This document shows positions 27,522-41,205 of a stretch of DNA of 64,000 nt, piece after piece (the first letter of the stretch is position 1; every line of letters starts with the position of its first letter). The DNA is from Callipepla californica brunnescens (taxonomy: Eukaryota > Chordata > Aves > Galliformes > Odontophoridae): positions 24,277,105 to 24,341,104 of the forward strand of contig JALIRH010000006.1 in assembly GCA_023055505.1 (NCBI GenBank), given 5' to 3'. The position numbers and the translations under genes were made by a program. The notes beneath the pieces are model-generated. The model was not told where the DNA came from, ran no database searches, and saw nothing but the letters and a program-made list of their open reading frames with translations.

Positions 27522-29334
27522 TCCTTATGTTGTATGGCAAAATGTATATGTCTATAATCTATTATTTTTGCCACATTTTGTATATCATTATCTCCCACTT
27601 CCTCTGGAAGTATTTTTCACTTAGTATTTTCTGTAAGTAGCAAAATTTATAGTATATACTTGCTAGTCTTTTTCTTTACTTCATATTATTTCTTTTATTC
27701 TCTCATTTTACTGAGAACCATGCTAGTACTGCTAGTACCAGAACTGCCATCTGCTATGCCTTTATTATTGTATCGTTGATTTTAAGCTTTCTTCCATGTC
27801 CCATCACCTTTTACTAACACTGCTTACTGGATTCTGGCACACTGATTCTTTTAATGTCACAGTATCTCCTTTTAAAACTCAGTATGTGTTCATCTTCTTT
27901 AAATTGAACCACTTTACTCATTATTACACCAGACTGGAATCCACTGCATCTCAGTTCTAGAACCTCATTCACGCGGCACTGAATACTGGAGGAAGAAGTG
28001 GATGAAGGCATTGGCATATCCAGACCTCGCCCAACACACATCTAAGCTTACAGCTCATCAGCAAGAGAGATTTATGCCCTATCCTCATAGAATCTGATCC
28101 TTACAGACCTGTTAAAATGTGGGTACTAGTAGAACAAGCCTGCCTTCTACTAGGAAATAAAATTATAGCCACAGCAGTAGTACTTACGAATTACCTTCTG
28201 GTACTAAGATCCCTTGAGGTTCAAACCACACAGAGTAGTGTCTGTCAGCTTCTATAATGTGTTGGGGGGTGCTCAGAGCACAACCAGAAAGTTTAGGAGG
28301 AAAGCAAATGAGTATGCCTGAAAACGCGAAATGTAGATTCAGTCACGTGGAGGCTTGGAGTGCAGAATCCAGAAATCTCCTCTCCTGGATGATGACCCAA
28401 ACAAGAATTCCTTAATATAAAAGCTAAAGGCCCAACAAGAGTGTGTTCTTAACTAAAATGGCATTTTGTTCTCCCTGCCTGAACAGAGTCAATTCAGTCA
28501 CAATAGAGCTTAGGGTAGGAACCGTACTTTTATCTCCTCACATTAATACTAGAAGTCACAGGCATATCAACAGCCAACTGAGCAACTAGCTTTGACAACT
28601 GAATTTCACAATCCAGAGTGTCTAGACACTAGAAACAATTAAATCTACCAACTGTCCATGATTTAGACAGATTTTAGGTACCTAGATCTCAAGTGAAGTA
28701 GGATTTAGATTCCTGGGCTTTATTAATTAGTATGTTATTTATTAATACTAATATTTTGATTTTAAAATTGATTTCACAGAATTAACTAGACGTCTGCCTC
28801 CTGCAGATCTTACCAAGTGTCATTATGCATAGTGAAGTGTTATGCTACAGACTAATAAATTTGAATGCACCACACTCAAGAATTATGCTTTAACTTTTTG
28901 AAGGGAAAAGTTTATCTCAAAAATATAACTGCTTTAATTGAATACAAACTATTAAAATTTGATATGTACTCACTATATTTTTACAAATTGAACTACAGGA
29001 TGAAATTTAAAATAAGCTGCTTGTCCTTGAAACTGAATATTATGGTTCAACCTGGAGAATTTCTGTAGATGCATTATAAACTCTAGGTAAAGAGATGAAA
29101 AAACGGGATTATTGTGTAACAAACAGTGACAATATTATACTCCACTGATCTGACAGAACACTGCACCCTATGACAGAAATAAAACCACTCCTTCAGCAAA
29201 AACTGAATGAAACAATAAATGATACAGATCTGAGGGACAATGAGAAAACAATATGCTATGGTTGGGGGGATCTTTTTTTTTCCAAATTAAATATAAAAAA
29301 ATTGCATATTTGATGCTGTTTCATTTTTTTAATA

Positions 29335-29840
29335 TGAGGGCTGCTCTGAAAGTAATGCCTCCTTTTTTATTATGCTGGTCCACAACATTAGAGGTGGATG
29401 TTAGTGGTACAGCAGTAGAAGTTGAACCTTCTCACCAGTATTCCATTATGTTCTGTTGTCGTGTGACAGATGATGGCAGCTGAGGGGCAGTCTGACAGAA
29501 TGGTGTCTGACGTGGAAGTGCATATGAAGCAGAAGTGTGGAAGTGAATTCCTCCATGTGGAATAAACTGCACTCAGTGACATTCACTGCCACTTGCTGAA
29601 CATTTACAGAGCCCAAACAGTGGCTGTAAGCACAGTAAGGTGCTGGGTGGTGTGTTTCAGCAGTGGCACAGCCTGCAGGCTCTTGCTCATTGCTGTCAAA
29701 AATACCCAGCAAATAGTGGTGTTGATATTGAAAAAGAGTGCTTTGTTGCTGAGAATTCACCCTATCAAATAGTGTTACTGTGCTCTTTGTTGCAGTTTCC
29801 ATGGAAATAAATAGGAGGGATTACTTTTGGAGCATTACAT
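29335..29840 (+). mobile_element. Internally deleted mariner (Galluhop type)
   Basis: A Tc1/mariner element inserted at TA (29333-29334). The left terminal inverted repeat TGAGGGCTGCTCTGAAAGTA continues into ATGCCTCC. The right end GGAGGGATTACTTTTGGAGC is its inverted partner, decayed in the outermost bases. Between them, a transposase start at 29473 (MAAEGQSDRMVSD) leads into the N-terminal DNA-binding region (DIHCHLLNIYRAQTV, RCWVV). A TAA at 29563-29565 breaks it. The middle, including the DD(34)D catalytic core, is absent: the N-terminal part runs almost directly into the 3' region containing GTTTCCATGGAAATAAATAGG. At about 506 bp, against about 1.2-1.3 kb for a full mariner, it is a non-autonomous deletion derivative. 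It is antisense to DGKB. The assignment to the chicken Galluhop family is from memory of its terminal sequence. Confidence 0.9.
29473..29700 (+). pseudogene. Mariner transposase N-terminal relic
   Basis: Thirty codons are open from ATG at 29473, then comes a stop at 29563; the same frame then continues with recognisable helix-turn-helix residues to about 29670. The catalytic aspartates are missing because of the internal deletion, so no active enzyme can be made. The minus frame at 29446-29802 is a shadow of this segment. Confidence 0.85.
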
Positions 29841-32800
29841 TTGTGCTGTTTTGTAATAGTGTGTCTTGGGCTTAATAAAGATCTGTGTTATACGCTCAAA
29901 GGATAAAGCACTGTAACATGACTAGGCTCATTTACACAATGATCACTTAAAAAATTAAAAAAAATAAAAATTGATGAGAAGCTTATTAACATGTTCTGAA
30001 TTACAGTGACAAGCCTTTATAGAACAGACATTTTACCATGATGGAAACCTAGTCAAAGCAAGATTTTGCAGTAAAATACATAACTTCACAGGGGGAAGAA
30101 TTAGAGAAATATTCCTCTAAAGAAAGTTAACATAAAGAGGGTCAGAGATGAAGTAAAAGCAGAAACGCTCATATTACACTTGCATAAAGAAAAGCAATTG
30201 AGAGAAATAAATAAATAAGCTCTGATCTCTTAACTGATCCGGGAAACAATTCAATTAAAGTAATCAACATGCCAGATCTCCCTTCCTGATTTGCTTAAGT
30301 AAGTTTGTATTTGCAAAAGTAGAATTAGACTGTGCATATATTCGAGTGCTTCCCTCCACTTCTCCCACAGGGAAAATCAAAGATACAAGCTATCACTTAG
30401 CAAATGTCAAGGCAGATTAAAAGACCTCAGGTTCCCAGAATTTTAACTACATTAACTATAGGATTTGTATGCAGTAAAGCCACAAATTTGGCTCTAATAT
30501 AGCCCAGCCATTCTTTTACTACCTCAGTTATCCAAATTTCAATTGGCTAAGTATGGTTTTGGCCAGGAATTTTGCATTTCTTCCATAACAACTGTAGTTT
30601 GTGTTAGTTTCATTTCACCTTTGTATTATTGTATCACTATTTGAAAAAGTTGCATGAACCAGATGAATAACATTAAAATAATAAGAAAAATTTAAATTAA
30701 CTAACGTGGTTATGAGGATACAAAATGAAATGATGTTATCTCTAGCACTGTGAAACAGACCTAGACAAACAATTCTTTGAGGACAATAAAAAGTTAAAGG
30801 TTTATAATTGAATATAATTGAAGCTTACATTCACAGGAGACAATACATTTACAGAGTAGATTATGTCTTCAGAGAAAGGAAAGAAAAAATTCTCCTTCAT
30901 GCATGCTACAGCAGAAGAAAATACAGAAGCAGCAGTGATAGCTATAGTAAAACTTACTGATAATGATGACAGTATTATATGATACTCTGGAAGACTTTCT
31001 GCATCCTGAGTATAACTCTGCATTAAACAGACTCAGAATCCATAGACTAAGAGGAAAAAACTTGGAAGTACAAATAATACTATTGTATGCTAAGTTAAAT
31101 TCAATTTCCTAAGATAACATTAGGAAGTTTCTCTAGGAGTAGCGTACAAAACACTACAAGAACTTAGACACAAGTAGGTAATTCAGTGATAGTAAATCTG
31201 CAGATTTATGTATTATGTAGTTTTTCTGTTTCACTAGATTCGTGCTATTTACAAATATAACTATCCCACACAACAGATTTTTTGTTAATTAAATGTTTGC
31301 AAAGGACACTACTATCTTCACAGGTATGGAAGGTTTCTACAATATTTTCAACAGATTATGCAACAATTATTAATTTGAAGTTACATTTTACCCTCTTCTC
31401 CCAAAGAAAGAGATCTTTTCCATGATACTTATTCTTTCTTAAGGCAATACAATTTGAACTAAAAAACTTGCAAACACTTCATCAGGAATTACTTACATAC
31501 TAATTTCCATCCTATTTTTCACACACCAATAGCACTCCAAATTCCTTGGCTTTTATAGTGATTATTTCATATTTCAATAGAAGAAACAAGATAAGTTGAA
31601 TTAAATTGCAAGTCTTCAAATATTGTTTTTTATTTAACAATTTATAATTTTAGATTGCTTTCATCTTAACACTGGAACTTTCAGAAGCAAGGACAGGTAA
31701 AGATTTTAACAAAGGATAAGCTGCTAACACTTTGTCTGATTTGCATCAGTCAAAAAAATATGCTTAGAAATGTACATCAGCAGTCATTTGCAATTGCAGT
31801 TGGAAGTAGTGTTACCTGTACTTGGAAAAAAACAACCAAACAAAAACACATTTCCCAAATTTTCACTTTGAGATCATTGAAAATCATTTTTGAAGAGCTG
31901 AACATTTTTCATTCCCTTGTTTATGTATTAACTTAGTGAAAAACTGGTAACAGCAGAGTTTACAGGTTTTCATGTTGTACAGATAGGCTTGGTATAGATC
32001 TGAGCTTTCTGAGTACCATCACAAAAATCTGATAGGAGACGGGAAATTGCTACAGAGTAATTTCTCTGTTCTGTCTGTTAGAGAAGAGAGGATAAATGAC
32101 CATGAAAGCTGATCTGTGAGATATAGCAGTAGAAAAAGGATGCATACAGTTGAGATTTCTTGGGTTTGAGAATGCTCTTACTATTTTGTTTAAAATGCTA
32201 TCCTAAATGAGGATAATTTCTTACTTTCAGAAGGCAATTTTAGAAAGAATTACTTTAGATAACATATGTAGAAAAACTGACATTGAACACATAGGGAAGT
32301 ATACTCTCTCTAATTAAACTACTTTATCAAAGAAACATAAACCAGCAATTTACCTTTCCTTTGGTTTCCTGAACTCAACCATACCTTTACAGCTAGAGTG
32401 TTTAGCTACTTCTTTGCATCTATGGCAAGCTCTGGGAAATATAAACATATTTCAGTATTATGCCTATGTAATAGAACCAGGAAGAACTCCTTTTTATGAT
32501 CAACCTCATAAATATAGAATTTTGACCAACACAGTATTTCTTCCTTTTTTTTTTTTTTTAAGACGTCAAAAGTTAAGCAGAACTTCCTGAAAAATATCAA
32601 AGTGGTCTCAGATCAGCATAATCAATACTGAAGTTATAGAACAAGCATTTCAAAATGCTTAGAAGTGCTAGAGTTTGTGACTTGCTAAAACAAATGGGTA
32701 AGTACTTCTAAGAATATACGAATATGCATGATCTAAGTTTCAGTGATTTTTTTCTGCAATGATTCAGCACACATGTCCTATCATGAAATTCTGTTATAGA

Positions 32801-33247
32801 AGTCCACATCCTGAAGTCTATATCTGAAAGTCCAATATTAAAATATTTTCCCTTTATACACCACCTATACCTATATCTAACTTTTTGAATTGTGTAACAA
32901 AAAAACCCACACAAATAAAACACCAAAGAACAACCTCCCCTCTCTCTCCTTCAAACAAACACAAACTTTCACACATTAGGCACATTAGCTTAAAAGGGCA
33001 GAAATATGGAGATAATGGCACCTATATACATATGTGGGGTGGATGCTCTCATTTTCTTGAAAGGATAAAGAAAGTAGAGAGGTATAAGAACTTACCTAGC
33101 TGTCATCGAAGAAATTCTAGTTTTAAAGTCTAAGAGACTGTATTATGTCATAAGTATCTGGGCTTCACTAATTCCATGACTGCAGGGTTCTTTGTGATTT
33201 TGATTTTGCAATTGAAACTGATTGGCTGGCAGACAAAAGGACAGAAA

Positions 33248-33259
33248 CAGCTGCAGCTG
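33248..33259. promoter_or_regulatory. Doubled E-box palindrome CAGCTGCAGCTG
   Basis: Two adjacent CAGCTG E-boxes form a perfect 12-bp palindrome within a patch that also has a GATTGGCTGG CCAAT-like stretch (inverted CCAAT). CAGCTG is a classic basic helix-loop-helix binding site. Function is not shown, and single motifs of this size occur by chance. Confidence 0.25.
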
Positions 33260-35087
33260 GTATTATTGATTATTTCCTCAATTTGAAGGAAGTAAAGCAG
33301 GAGGCTAACAACATTGCAGGACAAAGGCTAAGTTGTTGTTCTACATTTCTGGCAAAGCCAGTCACTGTCCACTGCTGCGTGCTTTGAATTAATTCATAAC
33401 ATGTAGCTATCATCATTTTAATAACACAGATTATTGTAGAAGTCATAGGAACTCGCCTGTTATAAGGGTAAGCTTTAAATCTTGTTATAATTTTAGTAAA
33501 AACTGAAGTCTCTAATATGAAAAGACACTAAATCCAATATAAATATTCTGGAAACTGCTTTTGGGTTCTGTTATCAGCAGTATGAATAACTTTCTAGCAA
33601 TACACTGAGCTCATAGTAGTTAATGCCTACCCCAAGAGGTCTTGCCCTTTGAATGAGAATTGTATCTTCCTAGATAAAATAGAAGATAACTCTCTAAAAT
33701 GAAGATACATTAGTAAGCCAAGATGGAAAAAAAAAAAATCAAATCAAAGCAGGAAATGTGTAAATTTAGAACACAAGTGATATAAATGTTATTTGCTGTA
33801 CCACTCTTTGTTTACCCCCTTCAATGCATTGACTTGACATTAGCCACTCTTACGTAGAGCTCCAATTTGAAGGAAGTAAAACAGAAAAATTGAACAGAGC
33901 CCATCTCAATTAATGAAATGCATGTTCATGTGGACGCATGGTATAATCAGCAGCTAGACATTCTCCTTTGGTGAAAAATTAGATTTGTACTCACACAGTT
34001 TCTTTCAATGACCTCCTGAATGGAGGCCTCTCAGGCTATAGAAACATAACAGTTTACTGTAGACATCATGTGTTTGTTGCTTTAAAACACGATTTTGGAG
34101 TAACAACAGCAAAAGTTATCAGACACTTCCTTGCAACCAACACTTACAATAAATTTTCAAAATTACTGATACAGATACATCTGTGTTAAAGAACTTCAGA
34201 CAAAAAAAAAAGAAATAAAAAGAGATTTGAGGAATACTCTTACACCATTCAGATATTCTCAGAGCTCTGATGTGGCAAAAACTAACCTGCCACCCCAGAC
34301 AATCTATTTCAGTTCCTCCCTCATTACCATTGCAAAGTTTTTCTAGTCTAGTTGAATCTCTTAATAGAATTTAAGCTCATCACTTGTTGTTCTGTTCTTC
34401 CTGTACGTACAGAACAGATGATCCCCTTCTGCTTTATGGAATTGGAAGCTGTCCTCATGTTTGCTCTCAGTCTTTTCAAACTGTGCAGAGATCGTTTAAA
34501 GAAAAGTCCTCTAGGTTCTGAGATCATGCTTAGGTGATCATTAAGACTTTATCTGTACATTACCAGATTATCTAGAAAAAATATGATCTGTACAAGCGGA
34601 TCTTAACATTTCTATCAAGAACACACTGCATGTCTCCTACGCCCACAGATTAACTACTTGTATTCTCCATCTGCATTTTGTCTTACACTCCTTGCCTTCC
34701 AGTCAAAATATTGTCTACACTACTAAACTAAAGTCAGGTTTTCTGACCCTGTGGCTAGCTGGCACAGAATGGCTTCCTTCCATAAAGTTAAACTCTCTTG
34801 TCCTGGATAACAGTATAGCTTTGTCAGTAGTGCCTACTGGGAACAGTCCCTGGCCTGTGCCCAGATATTATCTAGGAAAGATAGTTTCCACTGGGGAGCA
34901 TTCTCACTAATGAGCATATGCCAGGGCTTGAGGCCTTGTTTAATTTACAGCCATAAATGCAACCAAAGATGTTGACTGTCACATTAGAAGTTTATAGCCA
35001 TTAGCCCTTTGGGATATGGTGTGCTGTTCCTCAGACTACCACTTTAGAAAAAGCCTTTAGAAAACCACTATGCCTCTACCAGACTCC

Positions 35088-35111
35088 TTTTTTTTTTTTT
35101 TTTTTTTTTTT
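35088..35111. repeat. Poly(T) tract, T24
   Basis: Uninterrupted plus-strand T24, read directly. Confidence 0.96.
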
Positions 35112-38100
35112 CCGTGTTAGATAAACTTAAAGACAATGTGAACCTTTGCTCAGATGCTAAGGAGCCTTCATAACAAGAGCTGCAGGTTGCTGTTCTTCCC
35201 AGTTGATAAGTGCTCAGTGTCTGTAGACAGCTAACAGAAAATGTTAAGGCAGATTCCTCTGATATGAACCTTCTAATGACATTGATATGTTTTAACTACA
35301 TCAAAATAACTTTGACTTTTCTGCCCTCTTCCACTTCCTAAGAAGCAGAAATGTGCTAAGACTGTTGTGGAAGATGATGTTATAGAAAGAACAAGCCATT
35401 GAAGGCTGGACATGCAAAAGCTGAACATTTCCAGATGATAAAGAAACTGCAGCTGGTGTTCTCTTGACTCCAAAAAGTACTATCAGCATTGAGGGCAAGA
35501 AACCCATTGTCTCTGTCCTATCATTTCCGTTTGGTACAATTGTGATATAATTTAGTAAGAAATTAGTCTTATCTCTAGACTTCTTCAGCCAGCTAAGATG
35601 TGATCTGTTCACACTGTCTCATACTTGTGACTATTCCCACTGATTTGCTGTCCCATACAAACACTTGACACCAGTGACCATTACCATTTGGTTCTTGGCC
35701 AGGGTTCATCTCGCTTGGTACTCTATTTGTATTAAAACAAATTGGTCCACTGTGTTGGCTTGGATTTACTATCTTCAAATTCCCTACATCAGGTTCAAGT
35801 GCAATCTTTCTTTGGTAATGCGTTCCTCTAGTTTACTAATCATTGGGTAAAAAACTTCAATTTATTTAGAACAACAACAAAAAAGCCTTTTTTTTTTTTT
35901 TTTAATAAAAAAGAGAACCTTTCCAGCATTTCGTATTCATCATATGCAAGTATTCCAAAATAAAATTTAGTTGCGTTTGATCACAGTTTACCAAACTCCA
36001 TATGATTTTCATATTATCCATCAGTCAAATTCAGTTTTCAGTTTAAGTTGTGCAGTCATAATGATAGTTGGACTATACACTGAATGTGATAATTAGCAGT
36101 CAGGAAGTACACAGCTCTTTAGTGTATGTATCCATTAATACAACATTTTGTCACAGTGTTCTAGTGAATTCATTCGGGAATACATTTGTGGAGTGGATAA
36201 AGATAACTGAACAAATTGGAATATGGGATCACTGATACGTACCAAGCACAAATTTTAGGCACATTGAAGGAAAAAAAATATGATCAATTAAACATAGGCA
36301 TTAGGTAGATGGGAATGTTAATTTTAGAATACATATTATTTTCAAATTCACATTTACTTAATATACTGTGTTTTTCTTTTTGTTTCCCAAATTTATGATT
36401 ACTCTAAGTTTAACAGATAAAGAATACATTTCAGAGGTGGAAAGCAACCTAAGAAAAAGATCCATGCTTTCTTTATGGAGGGAAATACTGCTACGTATTT
36501 AAATAAGAAAGCATTTTCTTCTCAGCCCTTCTAGATTCTCATGCAAAACTTCCACAGATCATATCAACAGAAACAAACAAAATTACCCTGAAGTTTCAGA
36601 TAAAAAGAGACAGCCAAAATCACCACTGTTGGTCACAGTCGGCTATGGACACTTTCAGACAGGATCAGGAAAAGCAGAAAAGCAGAAATTCAGTAAGTTG
36701 CACGTTGTGATTAAGGAAAGTCAGATAACAAATCTGAGTTTGGAAGAGTATCCCTTTTATGTTTCTGCAAAGCTCATATTGTAACAGTACTCTTTCAGTA
36801 CTGATTCATGCCACATTTTAGAATGCTTTATGTCATTGTAAAAGTGTTATATAATTTTTATGTCAAATTGTTATAACCACTAGAAAATACTGAGAAAGCA
36901 TAGGACACCCGAGGATATTTGTCTTCAAATTTTGTAGTCTCAAGAGATGCTGAGTGATTGAGAAAACAATGTTGGAAGAAAGTCACTGTCTGAAACAGAA
37001 CACACAACTAGGTGGTCAATTATCAGGAAAGGAAAAAAAGGTGTGAAACTCGCTGTAGGAAAATAGAGGCATGTTAGGAGAGCTCTCATGTATATGAAGC
37101 CTCAGTGCTCTCTTTTAACATCTCTGAATTGAGTATCTTAGCAGTATGTTCAATATGACTGGGACAAGAGATCATGTTCATAAATATGTAGTAAATAAAT
37201 AACCTGCATACTGTCCCAATAAGAAAGGTGTAGATAATCAGTGAAAAGTGGTGGCATTTTGGCCATTCTATGCATGGACAGAGCCATAATGCTAAAAAAA
37301 CCAGTATGCTGGGGAATGGATATAATGCTAGTCTGTTTCGATTTTCCTAGATCTTTGAATGGTGCTGCAGTGTCAAAACTGAGCATAACATAATGCTGAG
37401 TTTCCCTTTGATCTATCAGTCTGAGATTGCATGTTATTGCACAGGAGAAATGCAGCAAGGCTGAGCAAGTTCAACTAAGAGGGCAAGTTCTGCTGACTTC
37501 TGTTGAGTGAAAAAACGCATGTGAATTAATCCTAGAGACAATTTGGGAGGATTTGTGTGGGCTGTGACAAAAGGTAGCAAGTGACATGCTATACTGGCTC
37601 AGCATTACAATATAAGTAGTGGAAGAATGGTTTGCTGTGGTGTACCAGACAGATAACTGCAAAAAGTCACCAATGGCACCCGGCAGCAACTGAAAACCTG
37701 GTTAGATTGTTACTCTGATTCAGCAACTACTTTAGACAACAGCAAAATCTCCAGTGGTTAAAATGGAAACAGGACTCGATGGTTATGTGCGTGCATGACT
37801 ATAGATTCCTCTGTCTAATGCTACTTCACCCCTCCTGAAAAGACCTAATCTATTCTTGCATACTTAAGTATTTATTAATGTTTAGCTTCCTGTAGATAAT
37901 TTGGCTGCTCTGTGCAGCCATAAAATTTTATGACAGTAAACATGAGAGATGTGCCTAAATTGCACAGAAATGTTTCTAGACTGCCTGCTTTATTTTTCTT
38001 TTACAGTGTCAGTCTCACTAAATTTACAGTGTTGCTAATTTTACAAAAACTATGTGTCAAAGTTATTAAGGTGTCAAATATGCTGAGTCAATTCATTTTA

Positions 38101-40923
38101 GTTATGCCCCTTTGAATGACTGTATACAGTACTTTTTGGTCTGAAATGTTTGTATGTGGAAACTCCGCAGCAAATGCTGCTATGCTTATCCAGCTATTTT
38201 AGTTGTCAGAGGGATTGGTGATGACAGTGAGAGATCATTAAAATGAGACTTTAATTGTTCACATCTTAACATGGCCATCAGTGTACAATGTCTTCCAAAA
38301 ATAAAAAAGCTGCTTATTTCCTCCCATTTCCCAAAATCTACAGTGAGGGCAGAAGAAAAATAACTGTATTACTAATAAGAAAAAGCTGAGTATTATTCTA
38401 CTGAACTGATGATCCATCACCTGCCGGGCCTTTGCAGGTATGGAAGTAAAACAGATGGCAGGGCATTCATGTGACTTACAGAAAGCTACAAACCATTTCA
38501 GAATTAACCTCTCACTGCACAGATTTCTATATATGTTGCAGAGAGGAGACTGAGATTACGAAGAACGGATACAGAACTGTGTACCTTTTGGTAAGGTGAC
38601 ATTTCTGTGCTGAATAAAAGCAAAAAACTAAATCAAACAGGGGATTATAATTACTTTTTTTTTTAAGCATCCTGTTACAGAACCACTTAGTGCTTACTTA
38701 GGTGAGCACTCCCAGCCTGGAAATCCTCAGCTGAAAGAAATAGTAGAAGACTTATAAGTTTGTACAAATAAAAACATTTTTTCTTCATACTGAAATTACT
38801 TCAAGCATGGTTTGAATAAAATATATTTATCCTTTTGACCTAAATATTTTTATTTGTTTGAATTTGAACAATAGAACCTTGTTTGATCTAGTAAAATGTG
38901 GAACTACTTATTTGATCAATAGCTCATTTTAAACCAAGACTTGAGGGGAAGTTAAGAAAAAAATGGATGTAGACTTTCTTTATTTTTAATGCATGTCCAA
39001 GGCAGACTGTTATTTCTTAAAATATGATTATGTTTCAGTGACATGATTAACCAATCCACTGGCATAGCATTTTCCCAAGGAAAAGGTTCAAATATTCTCA
39101 AATCCTATTTTCCTATCTCATAATTCTGCTTGCTCTCCCTCATTCATTTTCCATCCATTTTTGGCCTGCATCTGTTTACATACTAGTTTATTATTCATCT
39201 TCAGTGTAACGGTGTGGCAGCCACTGCATTCATTTCATAGCAGCTTTTGCTTTCTTAAACATATACATGCAATCAAGACAAGAAAAGATATGATCACATA
39301 AATGTGTTGCTTGAACATTAAGCTGTTATAACTTAGGCAAGGGTAATGCTGATTCCAGAGCAATGTTAAAAATTGTCTGTTAGAAAGTTTAAGGCTTAAA
39401 AGCACAACAAATGAGACAAACTAGAGATCCAAGATGTAGGAATCATAGTAGATTTCTGATGTGAACAAAATATTAAAGAGGACATCCTAAGGGACCTGAC
39501 TTAGTGATGAAATACTCTGATGTTAACTCTGAGAATGGGAGCACATGATTTTATATCCAGGTTTAGCTTCACACTTTGCATTCTATTCTGCAAAAGGCTG
39601 CTTTGAAGCAGAAAGAGGGAAGAGCCACAGACTTGACTTGTTCTTCCCTTCCCTGACCAGGTTCTCCTGACAAACTACCTGACTTTGCTTTGTAAAAGTA
39701 ACAAAACAAAGCTCCTCCAAAAAAGGACACAAACTTCTTGAACAACCTTACAGAGACTCTGCCTACAATTTTCCATGGGAAAAGATTATTTAAGAAGTTT
39801 TGAGAAGCATTACTGAAGAAAAAACAGTTCTCTACTACAAATTTTTCTCGTATGAACATCAGCATAATTTTGTACTATTTTCTCTGTCATAGTCAGTTTT
39901 GTTGCTATTTTCTTTCCCTGAACACAGAATTTTACAAAATTTTAACGAGGCCTATCTACTGTTTTGTAATGCAAGAAAAAGGAAACAAATACAACCAAAA
40001 AGTAGCAGTTTAAATATATATAAAAATACCAGATTTCTCATTAAATAAATCTTTGAATGCACAGTAGAAAGTACTACTGGGAGGAAGAGTAAAGGAGAAC
40101 TCTAAAACAAATTTAAACAAATAAAATAATTTACAATTTTAACAGAGCTTTAACTACAACTTTAAAGGGAATGTACATTTCATGCCTCAAAACAAGGTAA
40201 ACATGATTTGATCTAAGTACGGAAGTAACATCCTTTTCAGGCATTCATACTCACCTGCTGTGGGAATTCTTTTCATCTGTGTTAAGCAGCCAACATAGAT
40301 ATTCAGAGAAAGATAAACTGAATCAATAAGGTAGTGACATACTTTTGTTATAGGGAAGTTAATCTTCTATGATTCTTTGGTTTTCCATGTTAAAAAAAAC
40401 CAATATTAAACTAAACTAAAACAAAACACTATTTTTCTGCTAAAAAGATCTTAGAAAAATATTTTTAATTTGTGTGTGGATAGATATTTTTATTGTACCA
40501 CAGATCTTTGTGCATAAGCCAATTCTGTAGTCTCAGAGAAAGTCAAAGTAAAAATAAACTCTGTAATTCTTTGAAAAAAGCTATTTTGACCACACGGCAT
40601 CACACATACAAAGCTTGCAAAGGATGAGAAGTCTAAAGCATACATTTGAGAAAGAGAGTGTTAAATGCTCTTGTTCAAGAGAACTATAAAAAGTAGGGAA
40701 AACAATAAAGTAAAAATAAAATACTGGGCAGCAGAGTATTTTACTAGCAGCAGCTGTAATATAGACAGAAATATGTAAAAAAATTACAGTGGATTATTGA
40801 ACAGTTTTAATGTTCACATTTCCACACACATCTACATAAAAAGCTAAGTGTGGGGCAAATCTAAATTCCTCAGTTCAGAGCATGCAATATACTAAATAGA
40901 TTTAATTTGTTTAACTCAGTAAA

Positions 40924-41205
40924 TCAATGACCTGCCTGCAGGCTGACATAATTTTCCTTCTCTATTACCAGTCTCTGGTGGATAACAATTTTGACCTCAT
41001 CTTCTATAAAATGATGTTTCTCTAAATTACTGAGCAATCCAGATTTCAACATCAGGACAAATAAATCATCCAAGTCAAAACAGTCCTCGCACTGCCCCAG
41101 CAGCGATTCCCATACTGACAGGGATGGAGGCACGGGTTCAGGGTACACACTAAGTATTTTCATCTTTCCACAGTACAGATTGTTGGCTGTAATGTCTGAC
41201 TGCAT
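40924..41205 (-). other. Unassigned 93-codon open frame
   Basis: An ATG-started open frame on the minus strand (MQSDITANNLYCGKMKIL..., ending EKENYVSLQAGH and TGA). It is acidic and leucine-rich with no low-complexity sequence; its middle (WESLLGQCEDCFDLDDLFVL) looks protein-like. The DNA is richer in G+C and CpG than its surroundings. The frame can be extended about six residues upstream to an in-frame TAA. A possible acceptor (AAGAACAG) sits at its upstream edge, and a possible GT (GCAG|GTCATT) near the end. I do not recognise the protein, and it matches no part of DGKB. It could be an exon of an unannotated transcript, an old transposon fragment or chance. Confidence 0.25.

Larger units (their letters stand above)
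19760..29334 (-). other. DGKB: DGKB large intron, part 4
   Basis: AT-rich intron. It contains (TA)12 at 21357-21381, A27 at 27495-27521 and scattered short A/T runs. None of the open frames (for example 20919-21221, 27266-27640 plus, 27814-28041 minus) resembles a known family. No interspersed repeat was recognised. Confidence 0.7.
29841..40923 (-). other. DGKB: DGKB large intron, part 5
   Basis: AT-rich intron. It contains T24 at 35088-35111, a further T run near 35888 and a doubled E-box palindrome at 33248-33259. The region at about 34600-35830 is somewhat C/T-richer with several frames on both strands and may be a very old, unrecognised repeat. No gene was identified. Confidence 0.68.

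Noticed and set aside
29446..29802. 118-codon minus frame over the mariner
   Set aside because: Shadow of the plus-strand transposase relic; the plus strand carries the recognisable residues.
34600..35830. C/T-richer region suspected to be an LTR or old retroelement
   Set aside because: No TG...CA ends, primer-binding site or recognisable pol residues could be found by eye.
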